The translations under genes and the position numbers were made by a program. A DNA stretch of 64,000 nt from Clostridiales bacterium UBA4039 (GTDB lineage Bacteria; Bacillota; Clostridia; Lachnospirales; Vallitaleaceae): positions 62,001 to 126,000 of the forward strand of contig DGAD01000007.1 of the NCBI GenBank assembly GCA_002382805.1, written 5' to 3'. Under the pieces are notes generated by a model, which worked only from the letters and a program-made list of their open reading frames with translations, did not search any database and was not told the DNA's origin. Positions 17,908-29,054 of the stretch are shown piece by piece; position 1 is the stretch's first letter, and each line of letters opens with the position of its first letter.

Positions 17908-19428
17908 ATGGCAAATATATTAGAAATGCGAAATATAACCAAAGAATTTCCAGGGGTAAAAGCTTTGGATAATGTTAATTTTGCGGTGGAAAAAGGTGAA
18001 ATCCATTGTTTGGTTGGGGAAAATGGAGCAGGAAAATCAACATTAATGAAAGTGCTTAGTGGCGTGTATCCTTTCGGAGATTATTCAGGGGATATATTGT
18101 ACGAAGATGAAGTGCAAAAGTTTGCAAACATTAGTGATAGTGAAAAAAAAGGAATCGCCATTATTTATCAGGAGTTGGCTTTGATTCCTGACTTATCCGT
18201 ATATGAAAATATTTTTATGGGTCATGAAATCCATAAAAAAGGAATTATTCGTTGGAATGCGACGCGGGCAGAAGCGTCAAAAATGTTGGAAAAAGTTAAA
18301 GTGAAAAATGTGCATCCGGCGACAAAAATTATTGACCTAGGTGTTGGTGTACAACAACTTGTTGAGATAGCAAAAGCGCTTAGCAAAGATGTCAAACTGT
18401 TAATTCTTGATGAACCGACAGCAGCACTTAATGAAGACGATAGTGAGAATTTATTGGAGTTACTCAAAGATCTAAAACAACAAGGGATAACTTCTATAAT
18501 GATTTCCCATAAATTAAAAGAAGTTATTGCTGTGGCAGACACAGTCACGGTATTACGTGATGGAAAAACAATCTGTTCATTAAGTGCAGATAAAGGTGAA
18601 GTTAATGAACGTGATATTATTAAATATATGGTTGGACGCGAGATTAATGATATTTTTCCTAAACGCGATGAAAAAAACATTGGAGATGTTCAGCTGGAAG
18701 TCAAACAATGGTCAGCCTTTGACCGTAAATTAGGACGCCATGTAGTTAAAAAAGCGGATTTTAAGGTGCGTAAAGGTGAAATTGTAGGTATTGCTGGGCT
18801 GATGGGGGCTGGACGTACAGAATTTGCCCACAGTTTATTTGGCAATTCAAAAAATTATCTCATAACCGGTGATATGTATATCAAAGGACAGCAGGTGAAG
18901 CTAACTCAACCTAAACAAGCGATTAATCATGGTTTGGCTTATGTATCAGAAGATAGAAAAGGCAATGGCCTTATCTTGATGCAAGATATTAAGCAAAACA
19001 TTACCGTCGCAAATCTAAAAGCGATTTCTAAAGCAACAGTTGTGAATAAGCGTAGTGAGATTCAAATTGCAGAAAAGTATCGTGAATCCATGAACATAAA
19101 AACCCCGTCCATTGAACAAAAAGTTCGTAATTTAAGTGGAGGAAACCAACAAAAAGTAGCACTGGCTAAGTGGCTGTTTGTTGAGCCCAACATTTTAATC
19201 CTTGATGAACCAACTCGGGGAATTGATGTGGGAGCAAAATATGAGATATATACCATTATGAATGAACTTGTTGCTCAAGGTCTAAGCGTTATAATGATTT
19301 CTTCTGAATTGCCGGAAGTACTTGGCATGAGTGATCGAATATATGTTATGGCTGAAGGCCGTTTGACAGGTGAGTTGGATATTACGGAAGCTTCACAAGA
19401 AAAAATCATGGAAATGGCAACGGTTTAG
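17908..19428 (+). CDS. gguA: GguA-like sugar ABC importer ATPase (two ATPase domains)
   Basis: 506 residues. ATG 17908 follows ATAGGAG; an upstream in-frame start would add nine unsupported codons. Two ATPase domains in tandem, as in MglA/XylG/GguA. The first has Walker [10 protein letters not shown], the Walker [12 protein letters not shown] and H-loop ISHKLKE. The second has a degenerate P-loop GLMGAGRTE, signature LSGGNQQKV and [10 protein letters not shown]. It drives import through the GguB-like permease encoded 12 bases downstream. The long C-terminal signature motifs are intact, so the protein should be functional. Sugar specificity lies with the binding protein. Confidence 0.88.
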   Translation: MANILEMRNITKEFPGVKALDNVNFAVEKGEIHCLVGENGAGKSTLMKVLSGVYPFGDYSGDILYEDEVQKFANISDSEKKGIAIIYQELALIPDLSVYENIFMGHEIHKKGIIRWNATRAEASKMLEKVKVKNVHPATKIIDLGVGVQQLVEIAKALSKDVKLLILDEPTAALNEDDSENLLELLKDLKQQGITSIMISHKLKEVIAVADTVTVLRDGKTICSLSADKGEVNERDIIKYMVGREINDIFPKRDEKNIGDVQLEVKQWSAFDRKLGRHVVKKADFKVRKGEIVGIAGLMGAGRTEFAHSLFGNSKNYLITGDMYIKGQQVKLTQPKQAINHGLAYVSEDRKGNGLILMQDIKQNITVANLKAISKATVVNKRSEIQIAEKYRESMNIKTPSIEQKVRNLSGGNQQKVALAKWLFVEPNILILDEPTRGIDVGAKYEIYTIMNELVAQGLSVIMISSELPEVLGMSDRIYVMAEGRLTGELDITEASQEKIMEMATV

Positions 19429-19440
19429 GAGGATTAGAAT

Positions 19441-20619
19441 ATGTTAAATACGATTACACAAGCAATTAAAGAGAATATACGCGATTATGGTATGTATATT
19501 GCATTAGGATTTATTATGCTTATTTTTACACGTTTGACAGACGGGTTATTCTTAACCCCAAGAGTGTTGTCGGATCTTATTGATATGACAGGCTATATTG
19601 CAGTATTGTCAGTTGGCGTGACTTTGGTTATCATTATTCAACACATAGATTTATCTATAGGCTATGTGTGTGGATTTCTTGGGGCTGTTGCAGCTATACT
19701 TACATCCACATATGGTTTACCCATTTGGCTTGTTATCATTATTACAATGCTTGGTGGAGCCATTATCATCGGCGGGTGGACAGGAACACTTGTTGCCAAC
19801 CTTAAAGTGCCTGCATTTGTAGCGACACTTGCAGCAATGACTATGTTTCGTGGGATGCTTATTCGTGTGACCAACAGTGCAACAATTTTTACGGCAAACG
19901 ATAGCTTTAATGCAATTGGAAACGGATATATTCCGGATATTGCCAACATAGAAGGGCTTCATGTCTTAACAATTATTATTGGTGTGGTTGGTTTACTAGT
20001 CTTTGCGACAATGGCTACTATCTCACGAAGAAAACAACAGGCATATAATTTACATGTTGCTCCATTGCCGGCGTTTATAGCAAAACTACTTATTGTAGCA
20101 GCAGTTGTTATGTTCTTTATTTGGAAGTTGGCAAGCTTTAAAGGCTTATCATGGACAGCTGTTATTGTGGCCATTGTTGTGCTTGTCTATAGCTTCATTA
20201 CCAATAACACAACCCTTGGACGCCATATATATGCAGTCGGAGGAAACCCCGAAGCGGCAGCGTTATCAGGGATTAATGTAAAGTTTGTAACCTACATTGT
20301 CTTTGCTTCGATGGGGCTAATGGCGGGGCTATCAGGTATCTTGTTTACGGCAAGGCTTCAATCAGCGACGCCAACAGCAGGAATGGGATTTGAACTTGAC
20401 GCTATCGCTGGAGCATTTGTTGGTGGAACCGCAACGACCGGAGGTATTGGGAAGGTAACAGGATCAATTATTGGTGCTCTTGTTATGATGTCCTTAACAA
20501 AAGGAATGGACCTCATGAATGTAGGTGTATCTTATCAATATATTATCCGTGGACTTGTTCTTGTAGCAGCAGTTGTCTTTGATGTGAAGACACGTAATAT
20601 GCATAGTAAAAAAGCCTAG
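19441..20619 (+). CDS. gguB: GguB-like sugar ABC importer permease
   Basis: 392 residues with GGAGG upstream, last gene of the importer operon. About ten hydrophobic segments with the BPD_transp_2 family marks: QHIDLSIGYVCGF, a repeated loop with NLKVPAFVATLA, GGNPEAAALSGI, and GGTATTGGIGKVTGSIIGAL. Length and motifs match GguB/XylH, which are longer than RbsC. It forms the membrane channel, probably as a homodimer, with the GguA-like ATPase. A terminator follows after ~28 bases. Confidence 0.88.
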   Translation: MLNTITQAIKENIRDYGMYIALGFIMLIFTRLTDGLFLTPRVLSDLIDMTGYIAVLSVGVTLVIIIQHIDLSIGYVCGFLGAVAAILTSTYGLPIWLVIIITMLGGAIIIGGWTGTLVANLKVPAFVATLAAMTMFRGMLIRVTNSATIFTANDSFNAIGNGYIPDIANIEGLHVLTIIIGVVGLLVFATMATISRRKQQAYNLHVAPLPAFIAKLLIVAAVVMFFIWKLASFKGLSWTAVIVAIVVLVYSFITNNTTLGRHIYAVGGNPEAAALSGINVKFVTYIVFASMGLMAGLSGILFTARLQSATPTAGMGFELDAIAGAFVGGTATTGGIGKVTGSIIGALVMMSLTKGMDLMNVGVSYQYIIRGLVLVAAVVFDVKTRNMHSKKA

Positions 20620-20646
20620 TCGGCAAAAAAAATAGAGATTTTACTC

Positions 20647-20691
20647 AAATCAGTGATTTGTCATCAAAAGATGACGGATTGCTGATTTTTT
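20647..20691 (+). terminator. Terminator of the importer operon
   Basis: AAATCAG pairs with CTGATTT at the base and GTCATC with GATGAC at the tip around AAAA, followed by Ts to 20691. The next promoter is built into its right arm. Confidence 0.75.
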
Positions 20692-20699
20692 GGTATAAT
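20671..20699 (+). promoter_or_regulatory. Promoter of the formate/nitrite-family gene
   Basis: ATGACG (20671-20676) and a perfect TATAAT (20694-20699) are 17 bases apart. The -35 lies within the terminator hairpin of the preceding operon, so the two signals overlap. Confidence 0.55.
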
Positions 20700-20728
20700 G
20701 TATGCAAAAAACAATGAAGAGGTATGTC

Positions 20729-21511
20729 ATGGCAAAAATCTATTCAGGTCCAAAAGCGTTGACGGAATATATATTGACACAAAGTAAAGCAAAATCAAAT
20801 AAACGGTTTATAATTTTATTGATTCAAGGTATTTTAGCAGGAATGTATATTGCTATAGGTGCAATTGGGTATTTTAAAGTGGCAGCATCTGTTAATGATC
20901 CCGGCTTAGGTGCTTTTTTAGGAGCCTTGGTTTTCCCGCTGGGAATCATCGCTATTTTGTTGATGCAGGCAGAGTTATTTACCAGTGACAGCATGGTAAT
21001 GATTGCAGTCTATGATCGACGAACAAATTTTAGTAAAACCCTTAGAATACTTAGCCTTATTTTATTTGCTAATTTAATTGGGGCGGTGTTTATTGCAGAA
21101 TTATCCATCGGTGCACAAATCTTTAACGAAAAAACATTACAGTTGTTTTTTGAAAAAGCATTGCACAAGGTACACATGACTCCGGGCGAGTTATTGATGA
21201 GCAGTATTTTGTGTAATATAATTGTTTCTACCAGTGTGTGTCTAGCCTATAGCTGTAGAGAAGAGATTGCAAAAGTTGTTGTTGTCTGGCTGGGGATTAC
21301 TGTGTTTGTTCTTAGTGGAACAGAACACGTGGTTGCAAATATGTATTATCTATTTGTAGCCTATTTTGCTGGCGGGAATATTACGATGGGGCAAATCAGT
21401 TATAATTTGTTGCTTGTTGCCATAGGTAACTTTATTGGAGGCGGTATCATTGTCTCGGGGATTAATTATATGTTGGCCTATCGGGACATAGATCGCCACA
21501 AGATGCACTAA
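20729..21511 (+). CDS. Formate/nitrite transporter (FNT) family channel
   Basis: 260 residues. I start at ATG 20729 (AGAGGT upstream); the in-frame ATG 27 bases earlier is right at the predicted transcription start. Six hydrophobic helices and the family marks are visible: the loop AELFTSDSM (AELFTxN/D in FocA), a proline-rich turn, and GTEHVVANMYY, which contains the conserved pore histidine. FNT proteins are pentameric channels for formate, nitrite or hydrosulfide. Without a pyruvate formate-lyase or nitrite reductase gene nearby the anion cannot be assigned; formate export from mixed-acid fermentation is a plausible use. Confidence 0.88.
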   Translation: MAKIYSGPKALTEYILTQSKAKSNKRFIILLIQGILAGMYIAIGAIGYFKVAASVNDPGLGAFLGALVFPLGIIAILLMQAELFTSDSMVMIAVYDRRTNFSKTLRILSLILFANLIGAVFIAELSIGAQIFNEKTLQLFFEKALHKVHMTPGELLMSSILCNIIVSTSVCLAYSCREEIAKVVVVWLGITVFVLSGTEHVVANMYYLFVAYFAGGNITMGQISYNLLLVAIGNFIGGGIIVSGINYMLAYRDIDRHKMH

Positions 21512-21561
21512 AGTGGTATACTAGATGTATGTAGAACATTAAAAGTATAGGAGGCGATGGA

Positions 21562-24132
21562 ATGGGTGCACGCGTTAAAACAGGTATTCTTGGCTTAGAT
21601 ACAGCAATTGATGGACTGCGTATCGGAGATAATGTGGTATGGCAAGTCGATACATTTTCTAGCTATCAACGTGTCGTTAAAGCCTTTGTGGATCAAGCCG
21701 TTGAGGACAAGCGTAGGCTTGTTTATGTTCGTTTTGGTTCGCACCCTCCATTGATTAAAGAAGGCATAGCAAAAGTTAAACGCTATACAGTGGATCCTGA
21801 GCGTGGCTTTGAAAGCTTTGCAACGGATGTCTATCGGATCATTGAAAAAGAAGGCAAAGAGACGTTTTACGTTTTTGATGTACTAACGGAACTGTTGGAA
21901 AATTGGTATTCAGATTTGATGATTGGGAACTTTTTTCATGTAACGTGCCCCTTTCTCTATGAACTGGATACAGTTGCCTATTTTGGGCTTATTCGCAATG
22001 TCCATACGTTTACAACCATTGCGACCATTAGAGAGACAACTCAACTGCTTTTAGATGCTTATCAAGTTGAGGCGCAGTTTTATGTGCATCCGCTAAAAGT
22101 ATGGAAGCGCTATTCTCCGACAATGTTTTTCCCGCATCATGTGGATGGGGAAAAGGTGGTGCCTATAACCTCTAGTGCTGAAGCATCCATGATTTTTTCA
22201 ACCATTCCTTTTGGTGGAGAGCGCTTGGATTATTGGGACACAATCTTTAACGAAGCAAGACAGCATCTTAAAGATTCGCCTCAAGATAAGCAGGCACTTC
22301 GTAACCACCTCATGGCAAAAATTATTGGACAAGACTCTAGAATGCTTCAGTTGTGCCAACGCTATATGCGCCTTGAAGATATATTGGAGATTCAATCAAG
22401 GACTATCGGAACAGGATATATTGGCGGGAAAAGTGTAGGGATGCTCTTGGCACGTAAAATTATCGAAAAAGAATGTGCACCGGAAATGATCAGACAATTA
22501 GAGTCTCATGATTCGTTTTACCTTGGATCAGATGTATTTTATACATATATTGTACAAAATGGATGGTGGCAGCTTCGAACCCAACAAAAAACAGATGAAT
22601 TTTACTATAGCTATGGAAAAGAGCTAAAGCAAAAGTTAATGCACGGAGAGTTTCCGGATAATATCAAAGAGAAGTTTATCCAGTTACTTGAATACTTTGG
22701 GCAATCACCGATCATTCTTCGCTCCAGCTCCCTACAAGAAGATAACTTTGGTAATGCATTTGCGGGAAAATACGAAAGTGTTTTTTGCGCAAATCAAGGG
22801 ACAAGGGAAGAACGTTTTGACGCTTTTATGGATGCGGTACGTCGAGTATATGCCAGTGCAATGAATGAAAGTGCTTTGGTATATAGAAAAACACGGGGAT
22901 TATATCGTGAAGATGAGCAGATGGCGATTTTGATTCAGCGAGTATCAGGGGATTTTTATGGGGATTATTTTTTCCCTCATGTTGCCGGCGTTGGACATTC
23001 AACGAATCTCTATGTGTGGAACAAGGATATGGATATTCATGCGGGCATGCTAAGGATTGTCTTTGGTTTGGGAACGCGAGCTGTTGACCGTATTGAAGGA
23101 GATTATGCAAAGATTGTCTCTCTAGATCAACCGGATAAAATGAGTCCGATGAACTATGAAGATGAAAAAAAATATTCCCAGCATTATGTAGATTTATTAT
23201 CCGTCTCAGAAAACAAATTGATGACGGTTCCTATGGAATCATTACAAACCATGGATTTTAGAACGAAGAGCGCATTGTTTTTTCGAGTGGATCAACAGGT
23301 GCGGCGTCGGATTCGAGAATCCGGCTTAAAAAATATTCCAGAGCCCTATATTTTGGATTTAAAGCAGTTGTTTCATCAAACGCGTTTTGCGATGACGATG
23401 CAACATATGATGACGGTCATAGAAGATGTCTATAATTATCCGGTGGATATTGAATTTACTGCGAATTTTAATCAGGCGACAGACTATCAGATTAATATTG
23501 TTCAATGTCGACCGCTACAGACAAAAGTTATTGGAGAACCTGTGGCAATGCCTAAAATGGTTCAAGATCAGTCCTGTTTATTTCAAAGTATAGGTAATTT
23601 TATGGGAGGTAATGTCTATCTTCCGATTGCATGGGTAATTTACATAGATCCGGATAAATATTTAGCTCTATCCCAGCAAGATAAATACCAAGTCGCAAGA
23701 GTGATTGGTAAACTCAATACAGCTTTAAAAGAAGAGGTTGTCATGTTGATGGGCCCTGGACGCTGGGGAACGACAACCCCATCTCTGGGAGTTCCGGTTA
23801 AGTTTCAGGACATATGTTATATGGATGTTTTGTGTGAGATGGCTATCGAAGGACTTATGCCGGAGTTATCCTATGGAAGTCATTTTTTCCAAGATATTGT
23901 TGAGTCAGACATTTTTTACTGCGCATTATTTGATGGAATGAAAGGTGTCAAGGTTAATCTTGCATTAATCAACAGTGAAAAGAATCAGCTTCTTTCTCGG
24001 TTTATCGAGGGTAAGGCATGGGCAGAAGTGATTAAAGTTGTTGAATTTGAGAGCTTAGAGTTATATTCTGATATTCAGACACAACAGTTGATTTGCTGCA
24101 AAAAAAATAACGAAATTTGCAATTTTGATTGA
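21562..24132 (+). CDS. PEP/pyruvate-binding-domain protein with KaiC-like N-terminus
   Basis: 856 residues, ATG after GGAGGCG. The first ~200 residues begin TGILGLDTAIDGLRIGD, the pattern of KaiC/RadA-type ATPases, but the expected Walker A is absent (VDTFSSYQ stands there). From ~285 the sequence resembles the nucleotide/pyruvate-binding domain of pyruvate phosphate dikinase and PEP synthase: GYIGGKSVGM, ILRSSSLQED, FAGKYESVF and, near the end, GPGRWGTTTPSLG. The phosphohistidine and PEP/pyruvate TIM-barrel domains of true dikinases are missing. It may be a phosphotransfer or regulatory protein; I cannot give a reaction. It sits between an FNT channel and glutamate dehydrogenase, and the gdhA promoter overlaps its stop codon. 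Confidence 0.7.
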   Translation: MGARVKTGILGLDTAIDGLRIGDNVVWQVDTFSSYQRVVKAFVDQAVEDKRRLVYVRFGSHPPLIKEGIAKVKRYTVDPERGFESFATDVYRIIEKEGKETFYVFDVLTELLENWYSDLMIGNFFHVTCPFLYELDTVAYFGLIRNVHTFTTIATIRETTQLLLDAYQVEAQFYVHPLKVWKRYSPTMFFPHHVDGEKVVPITSSAEASMIFSTIPFGGERLDYWDTIFNEARQHLKDSPQDKQALRNHLMAKIIGQDSRMLQLCQRYMRLEDILEIQSRTIGTGYIGGKSVGMLLARKIIEKECAPEMIRQLESHDSFYLGSDVFYTYIVQNGWWQLRTQQKTDEFYYSYGKELKQKLMHGEFPDNIKEKFIQLLEYFGQSPIILRSSSLQEDNFGNAFAGKYESVFCANQGTREERFDAFMDAVRRVYASAMNESALVYRKTRGLYREDEQMAILIQRVSGDFYGDYFFPHVAGVGHSTNLYVWNKDMDIHAGMLRIVFGLGTRAVDRIEGDYAKIVSLDQPDKMSPMNYEDEKKYSQHYVDLLSVSENKLMTVPMESLQTMDFRTKSALFFRVDQQVRRRIRESGLKNIPEPYILDLKQLFHQTRFAMTMQHMMTVIEDVYNYPVDIEFTANFNQATDYQINIVQCRPLQTKVIGEPVAMPKMVQDQSCLFQSIGNFMGGNVYLPIAWVIYIDPDKYLALSQQDKYQVARVIGKLNTALKEEVVMLMGPGRWGTTTPSLGVPVKFQDICYMDVLCEMAIEGLMPELSYGSHFFQDIVESDIFYCALFDGMKGVKVNLALINSEKNQLLSRFIEGKAWAEVIKVVEFESLELYSDIQTQQLICCKKNNEICNFD

Positions 24133-24156
24133 CAAATCCATTCATATTGATACAAT
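24129..24156 (+). promoter_or_regulatory. Promoter of gdhA
   Basis: TTGACA (24129-24134), 16 bases, TACAAT (24151-24156). The -35 overlaps the stop codon of the preceding gene. Start of transcription would be ~50 bases before the gdhA ATG. Confidence 0.7.
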
Positions 24157-24182
24157 AAAAAGGTAACACGTTAAAGGTATAA

Positions 24183-25553
<1,371 letters not shown>

Positions 25554-25597
25554 ATAGAGGGCTGAATAAAGACTTTACAAAGTAGAAAATCAATGAT

Positions 25598-25642
25598 AAA
25601 CTTAACTTGTACGTACCAATTGTGTATAAGTTAAGTTTTTTT
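25598..25642 (+). terminator. Terminator of gdhA, overlapping the araR control region
   Basis: Perfect 11-bp arms AAACTTAACTT (25598-25608) and AAGTTAAGTTT (25628-25638) followed by T7. The loop contains the AraR-like operator. The hairpin ends 15 bases before the araR start codon. Confidence 0.75.
25605..25620. promoter_or_regulatory. AraR operator in front of araR
   Basis: The 16-base site matches the Bacillus AraR consensus ATTTGTACGTACAAAT at 14 positions, with the core palindrome GTACGTAC at 25609-25616. It lies 38 bases upstream of araR, as expected for autorepression relieved by L-arabinose. Confidence 0.7.
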
Positions 25643-25657
25643 AATAGAGGTGCAAAG

Positions 25658-26746
25658 ATGGCAACCAATGAACCGAAGTATCAACGTGTTAAGGAACATA
25701 TTATTGAATATATTATATCAAACAACTTAAAATACAATGATCCGATTAAATCAGAAATCGAACTGATGAAAGAATTTAATGTCAGTCGGCATACAATTCG
25801 TAAGTCGATTGGTGATCTCGTCAATGAAGGATGGCTTTATAAGCATCAAGGCAGAGGAACTTTTGTGGCCAATACTAAGCCAAAGGCACCGGGAAAAGGG
25901 AAGTTAATCGGAGTGATTACAACCTACATCAAAGATTATATTTTTCCTGAGATTATCTCGGGTATTGAAGATATTCTTAGTGAACAAGGCTATAGTATTC
26001 TGCTTGGAAATACAAATAATGATATTGAAAAAGAGCGAGCGATATTAAAGAATATGCTCAAACATAATTTATCCGGATTGATTGTTGAACCTACAAAAAG
26101 TATTTTTCCAAATCATAACCAAGACTTGTTTTTAAGACTTCAAAGTCAGGGTGTACCTATTTTATTTATCCACGCAACATATCAAAATGTGAATGCTTCT
26201 TATGTCATTGAAGATGACCAAAAGGCAGGGTATTTGGCAACAAAATGTCTTATTGAAAATGGGCATGAACGTATTGCAGGAATTTTTAAACAAGATGATA
26301 TGCAGGGGCATGGAAGATACTCAGGATATCTTCAAGCATTACGAGAAGCTTCTCTAGACCCGGTGGAAGGCGACGTGCTTTGGTATACAACGGAAAACAA
26401 AGCGCAACTTATGGATGTACATAATATCAATACGATTGAACGTTTGATTGATGGATGTAGCGCTCTTGTATGCTATAATGATCAGATTTCTATCGGAGTG
26501 ATTCAACTGCTAAATCAAATGGGTAAAACCGTGCCTGAAGATATGTCTTTAGTGAGTTTTGACAATTCGGATATGGCGAATAAAGGAGCAGTAAAATTGA
26601 CGACCATTTCGCATCCAAAAGCGATATTAGGAGAGACAGCGGCAAAGCATATGCTAAAACTCATACAAAAAGAAGAAACGATGATTCATGATATTATTGA
26701 GCCGGAGTTAATTCAAAAAAATTCGGTCTTACCATTTGAAAAATAA
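25658..26746 (+). CDS. araR: Arabinose operon repressor AraR (GntR HTH + LacI-type sensor)
   Basis: 362 residues from ATG 25658 (AGAGG upstream; a longer in-frame version starts inside the terminator hairpin and has no site). Residues ~1-72 are a GntR winged helix (QRVKEHIIEYIIS, MKEFNVSRHTIRKSI, YKHQGRGTFV). Residues ~85-362 are a LacI/GalR ligand domain (GVITTYIKDYIFPEIISGI, LIVEPTKS, PILFIHA, SLVSFDNSDMA). This GntR-LacI chimera is characteristic of AraR. Matching operators lie before this gene and before araA. It should repress arabinose genes until L-arabinose binds. Confidence 0.92.
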   Translation: MATNEPKYQRVKEHIIEYIISNNLKYNDPIKSEIELMKEFNVSRHTIRKSIGDLVNEGWLYKHQGRGTFVANTKPKAPGKGKLIGVITTYIKDYIFPEIISGIEDILSEQGYSILLGNTNNDIEKERAILKNMLKHNLSGLIVEPTKSIFPNHNQDLFLRLQSQGVPILFIHATYQNVNASYVIEDDQKAGYLATKCLIENGHERIAGIFKQDDMQGHGRYSGYLQALREASLDPVEGDVLWYTTENKAQLMDVHNINTIERLIDGCSALVCYNDQISIGVIQLLNQMGKTVPEDMSLVSFDNSDMANKGAVKLTTISHPKAILGETAAKHMLKLIQKEETMIHDIIEPELIQKNSVLPFEK

Positions 26747-26771
26747 TTGGAAGTTTCAATTATTTATATAA

Positions 26772-26787
26772 ATACGTACGTATAACT
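26772..26787. promoter_or_regulatory. AraR-type operator in front of araA
   Basis: A 12-base perfect palindrome ATACGTACGTAT (26772-26783) lies 40 bases before araA. Aligned to the AraR consensus the 16-base window matches at 12 positions. It is weaker than the araR site but shares the same TACGTA core. Confidence 0.6.
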
Positions 26788-26822
26788 AAAAATAAATATA
26801 CGAACAATATGGAGGCTGGAAA

Positions 26823-28313
26823 ATGAAAGTAGCAAAAACTTATGAATTTTGGTTTATTACTGGAAGTCAACATCTTTATGGACCGAAGGTGCTTCAGCAA
26901 GTCGAAGAAGATACGCTTAACATGGTCAAGGGGTTAAATGCTCAAGGTGATTTCAACTATAGGATTGTTTTTAAAGAGGTTGTAAAAACACCGGATGAGA
27001 TTACATCCCTTATTAAGGAAGCAAATGTAACGCAAAAGTGTGCAGGAATTATTGGGTGGATGCATACGTTTTCTCCGGCAAAGATGTGGATTGCAGGATT
27101 ATCAATTTTGAATAAACCGTTTTTGCATTTACACACACAATTTAACAGAGATATTCCTTGGGATGATATTGATATGGACTTCATGAACTTAAACCAATCA
27201 GCTCATGGTGGTCGAGAGTTTGGGTTTATCAATACGCGATTACGTATGCCGCGAAAAGTTGTTGTAGGTTATTGGGAAGCGCTTAAGGTGCAACAACAAA
27301 TAGGGGACTTTATGAATGTAGCAGTGGCATTATCTGAAAGCAGACAATTAAAAATTGCGCGCTTTGGTGATAATATGCGTTTTGTTGCTGTAACAGAAGG
27401 CGATAAGGTTGAAGCAGAGATAAAACTTGGATGGCAAATTCATGGATATGGTATTGGTGATTTAGTGGATTATATTGAAAAGGTGACTGACGATGAAGTA
27501 GAAGCGCTTTATAAAGGATATGAAGCAAGCTATAACATCTTAGACACGAAAGAAGAAAGTTTGGCATCGATTAAATATCAGGCAAAACTCGAAATTGCTA
27601 TGGAACGATTTTTAGTTGATGGTGGATTTGGTGCTTTTACAACAACGTTTGAAGATCTGCACGGAGTTAAGCAACTGCCGGGATTAGCGGTACAACGACT
27701 TATGGAAAAAGGCTATGGATTTGCTGGAGAAGGCGATTGGAAAACAGCAGGTCTTGTCCGACTTGTAAAAATTATGGGACAATTTAAAGGTAAAGGGACT
27801 TCGTTTATGGAAGACTATACATATCATTTGGATCCTCAAAATGCAATGGTCTTGGGGGCGCATATGCTGGAAGTGTGTCCGTCTATTGCAAATGAAAAAC
27901 CCAATATATTAGTTAATCCGTTGGGTATAGGTGATCGAGAAGATCCGGCTCGATTCACATTTTCATGTAAAACTGGTCCGGCCTTGAATGCATCTATTAT
28001 AGATATGGGTGGTCGCATGCGACTTATTATCAATGAAGTGGATGCGGTTAAAGTACCGAAGCAGATGCCTAAGCTTCCAGTGGCACAGGCAATGTGGAAG
28101 CCCCAACCATCGTTAGAAGAAGGAGCTATGGCTTGGATTCTTGCTGGAGGAGCTCATCATACCGTCTTTTCTTTAGATGTTGGAGCACAAGAATTGCTTG
28201 ATTTTGCAGAGTTTTTAGACATTGAAACGGTTCTTATCAACAACGATACGAATATGAAGACATTTTGTCAAGACTTAAAATTGAGTGATGTCCTATGGAA
28301 CCTAAAGCGCTAG
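26823..28313 (+). CDS. araA: L-arabinose isomerase
   Basis: 496 residues, the usual AraA length, with GGAGG before the ATG. It converts L-arabinose to L-ribulose using Mn2+. Recognisable segments are EFWFITGSQHLYG at the N-terminus, GWMHTFSPAKMWI, HLHTQFNRDIPW, the catalytic Glu in YGFAGEGDWKT and in FMEDYTYHL, MLGAHMLEVCP, and HHTVFS near the end. It is the first enzyme gene behind the AraR operator and is followed by araD after 28 bases. Confidence 0.96.
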   Translation: MKVAKTYEFWFITGSQHLYGPKVLQQVEEDTLNMVKGLNAQGDFNYRIVFKEVVKTPDEITSLIKEANVTQKCAGIIGWMHTFSPAKMWIAGLSILNKPFLHLHTQFNRDIPWDDIDMDFMNLNQSAHGGREFGFINTRLRMPRKVVVGYWEALKVQQQIGDFMNVAVALSESRQLKIARFGDNMRFVAVTEGDKVEAEIKLGWQIHGYGIGDLVDYIEKVTDDEVEALYKGYEASYNILDTKEESLASIKYQAKLEIAMERFLVDGGFGAFTTTFEDLHGVKQLPGLAVQRLMEKGYGFAGEGDWKTAGLVRLVKIMGQFKGKGTSFMEDYTYHLDPQNAMVLGAHMLEVCPSIANEKPNILVNPLGIGDREDPARFTFSCKTGPALNASIIDMGGRMRLIINEVDAVKVPKQMPKLPVAQAMWKPQPSLEEGAMAWILAGGAHHTVFSLDVGAQELLDFAEFLDIETVLINNDTNMKTFCQDLKLSDVLWNLKR

Positions 28314-28341
28314 GTCGTTAAGCACAGATAAGGAGGCATAG

Positions 28342-29040
28342 ATGTTAGAAGGATTAAAAAAACAAGTTTTTGAAGCAAATATGGCTTTGCCCAAACGCGG
28401 TTTAGTTGTATTTACCTGGGGAAATGTAAGTGGAATTGACCGAGCAAGTAACCTGGTTGTCATTAAGCCCAGTGGGGTTGATTATGATCGGATGACCCAA
28501 GAAGATATGGTTGTCGTTGACTTGGATGGTAATGTTGTTGAAGGCAACTATAAGCCGTCATCAGATACACCAACACATTTGGAGTTATATAAAGCTTTTT
28601 CTGATATTGGCGGTATTGTCCATACGCATTCTTCCTGGGCAACGAGTTTTGCACAGGCAGGCAGGGATATCAATCCTCTTGGCACAACCCATGCCGATTA
28701 TTTCTATGGTGCTGTTCCCTGTACACGAGGGATGCGCCCCGAAGAAATTGCAATAAATTATGAAAAGGAAACGGGAACGGTCATCATTGAGACATTTAAA
28801 GAGCGTGCATTAAATCCTATGGAAATCCCGGCGGTTCTTGTTAAAGAACATGGGCCTTTTACTTGGGGAAAAGATGCAGATGCTGCAGTATATCATGCCG
28901 TTGTACTTGAGGAAGTGGCAAAGATGGCTTTTGCTTCGACGCTTTTAAAAGAGGCTTCAGGTAAGGCGCATATGCAGCAAACATTATTAGACAAACATTT
29001 TTTACGTAAACATGGCAAAAATGCTTACTATGGTCAGTAG
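28342..29040 (+). CDS. araD: L-ribulose-5-phosphate 4-epimerase
   Basis: 232 residues with AAGGAGG upstream. A class II aldolase-fold enzyme that makes D-xylulose 5-phosphate. Visible are the phosphate-binding [23 protein letters not shown], the zinc ligands in [14 protein letters not shown], and the later [10 protein letters not shown]. araB (L-ribulokinase), which normally supplies its substrate, is not in this locus. The stop codon overlaps the in-frame GTG of the next gene, though that gene probably starts later. Confidence 0.95.
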   Translation: MLEGLKKQVFEANMALPKRGLVVFTWGNVSGIDRASNLVVIKPSGVDYDRMTQEDMVVVDLDGNVVEGNYKPSSDTPTHLELYKAFSDIGGIVHTHSSWATSFAQAGRDINPLGTTHADYFYGAVPCTRGMRPEEIAINYEKETGTVIIETFKERALNPMEIPAVLVKEHGPFTWGKDADAAVYHAVVLEEVAKMAFASTLLKEASGKAHMQQTLLDKHFLRKHGKNAYYGQ

Positions 29041-29054
29041 TGGAGGATAGCAAA

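Noticed and set aside
16629..20619. xylFGH names for the importer
   Set aside because: Binding protein and permease motifs fit ChvE and GguB better, and no xylose isomerase or xylulokinase gene is in the window. Xylose as one substrate is not excluded.
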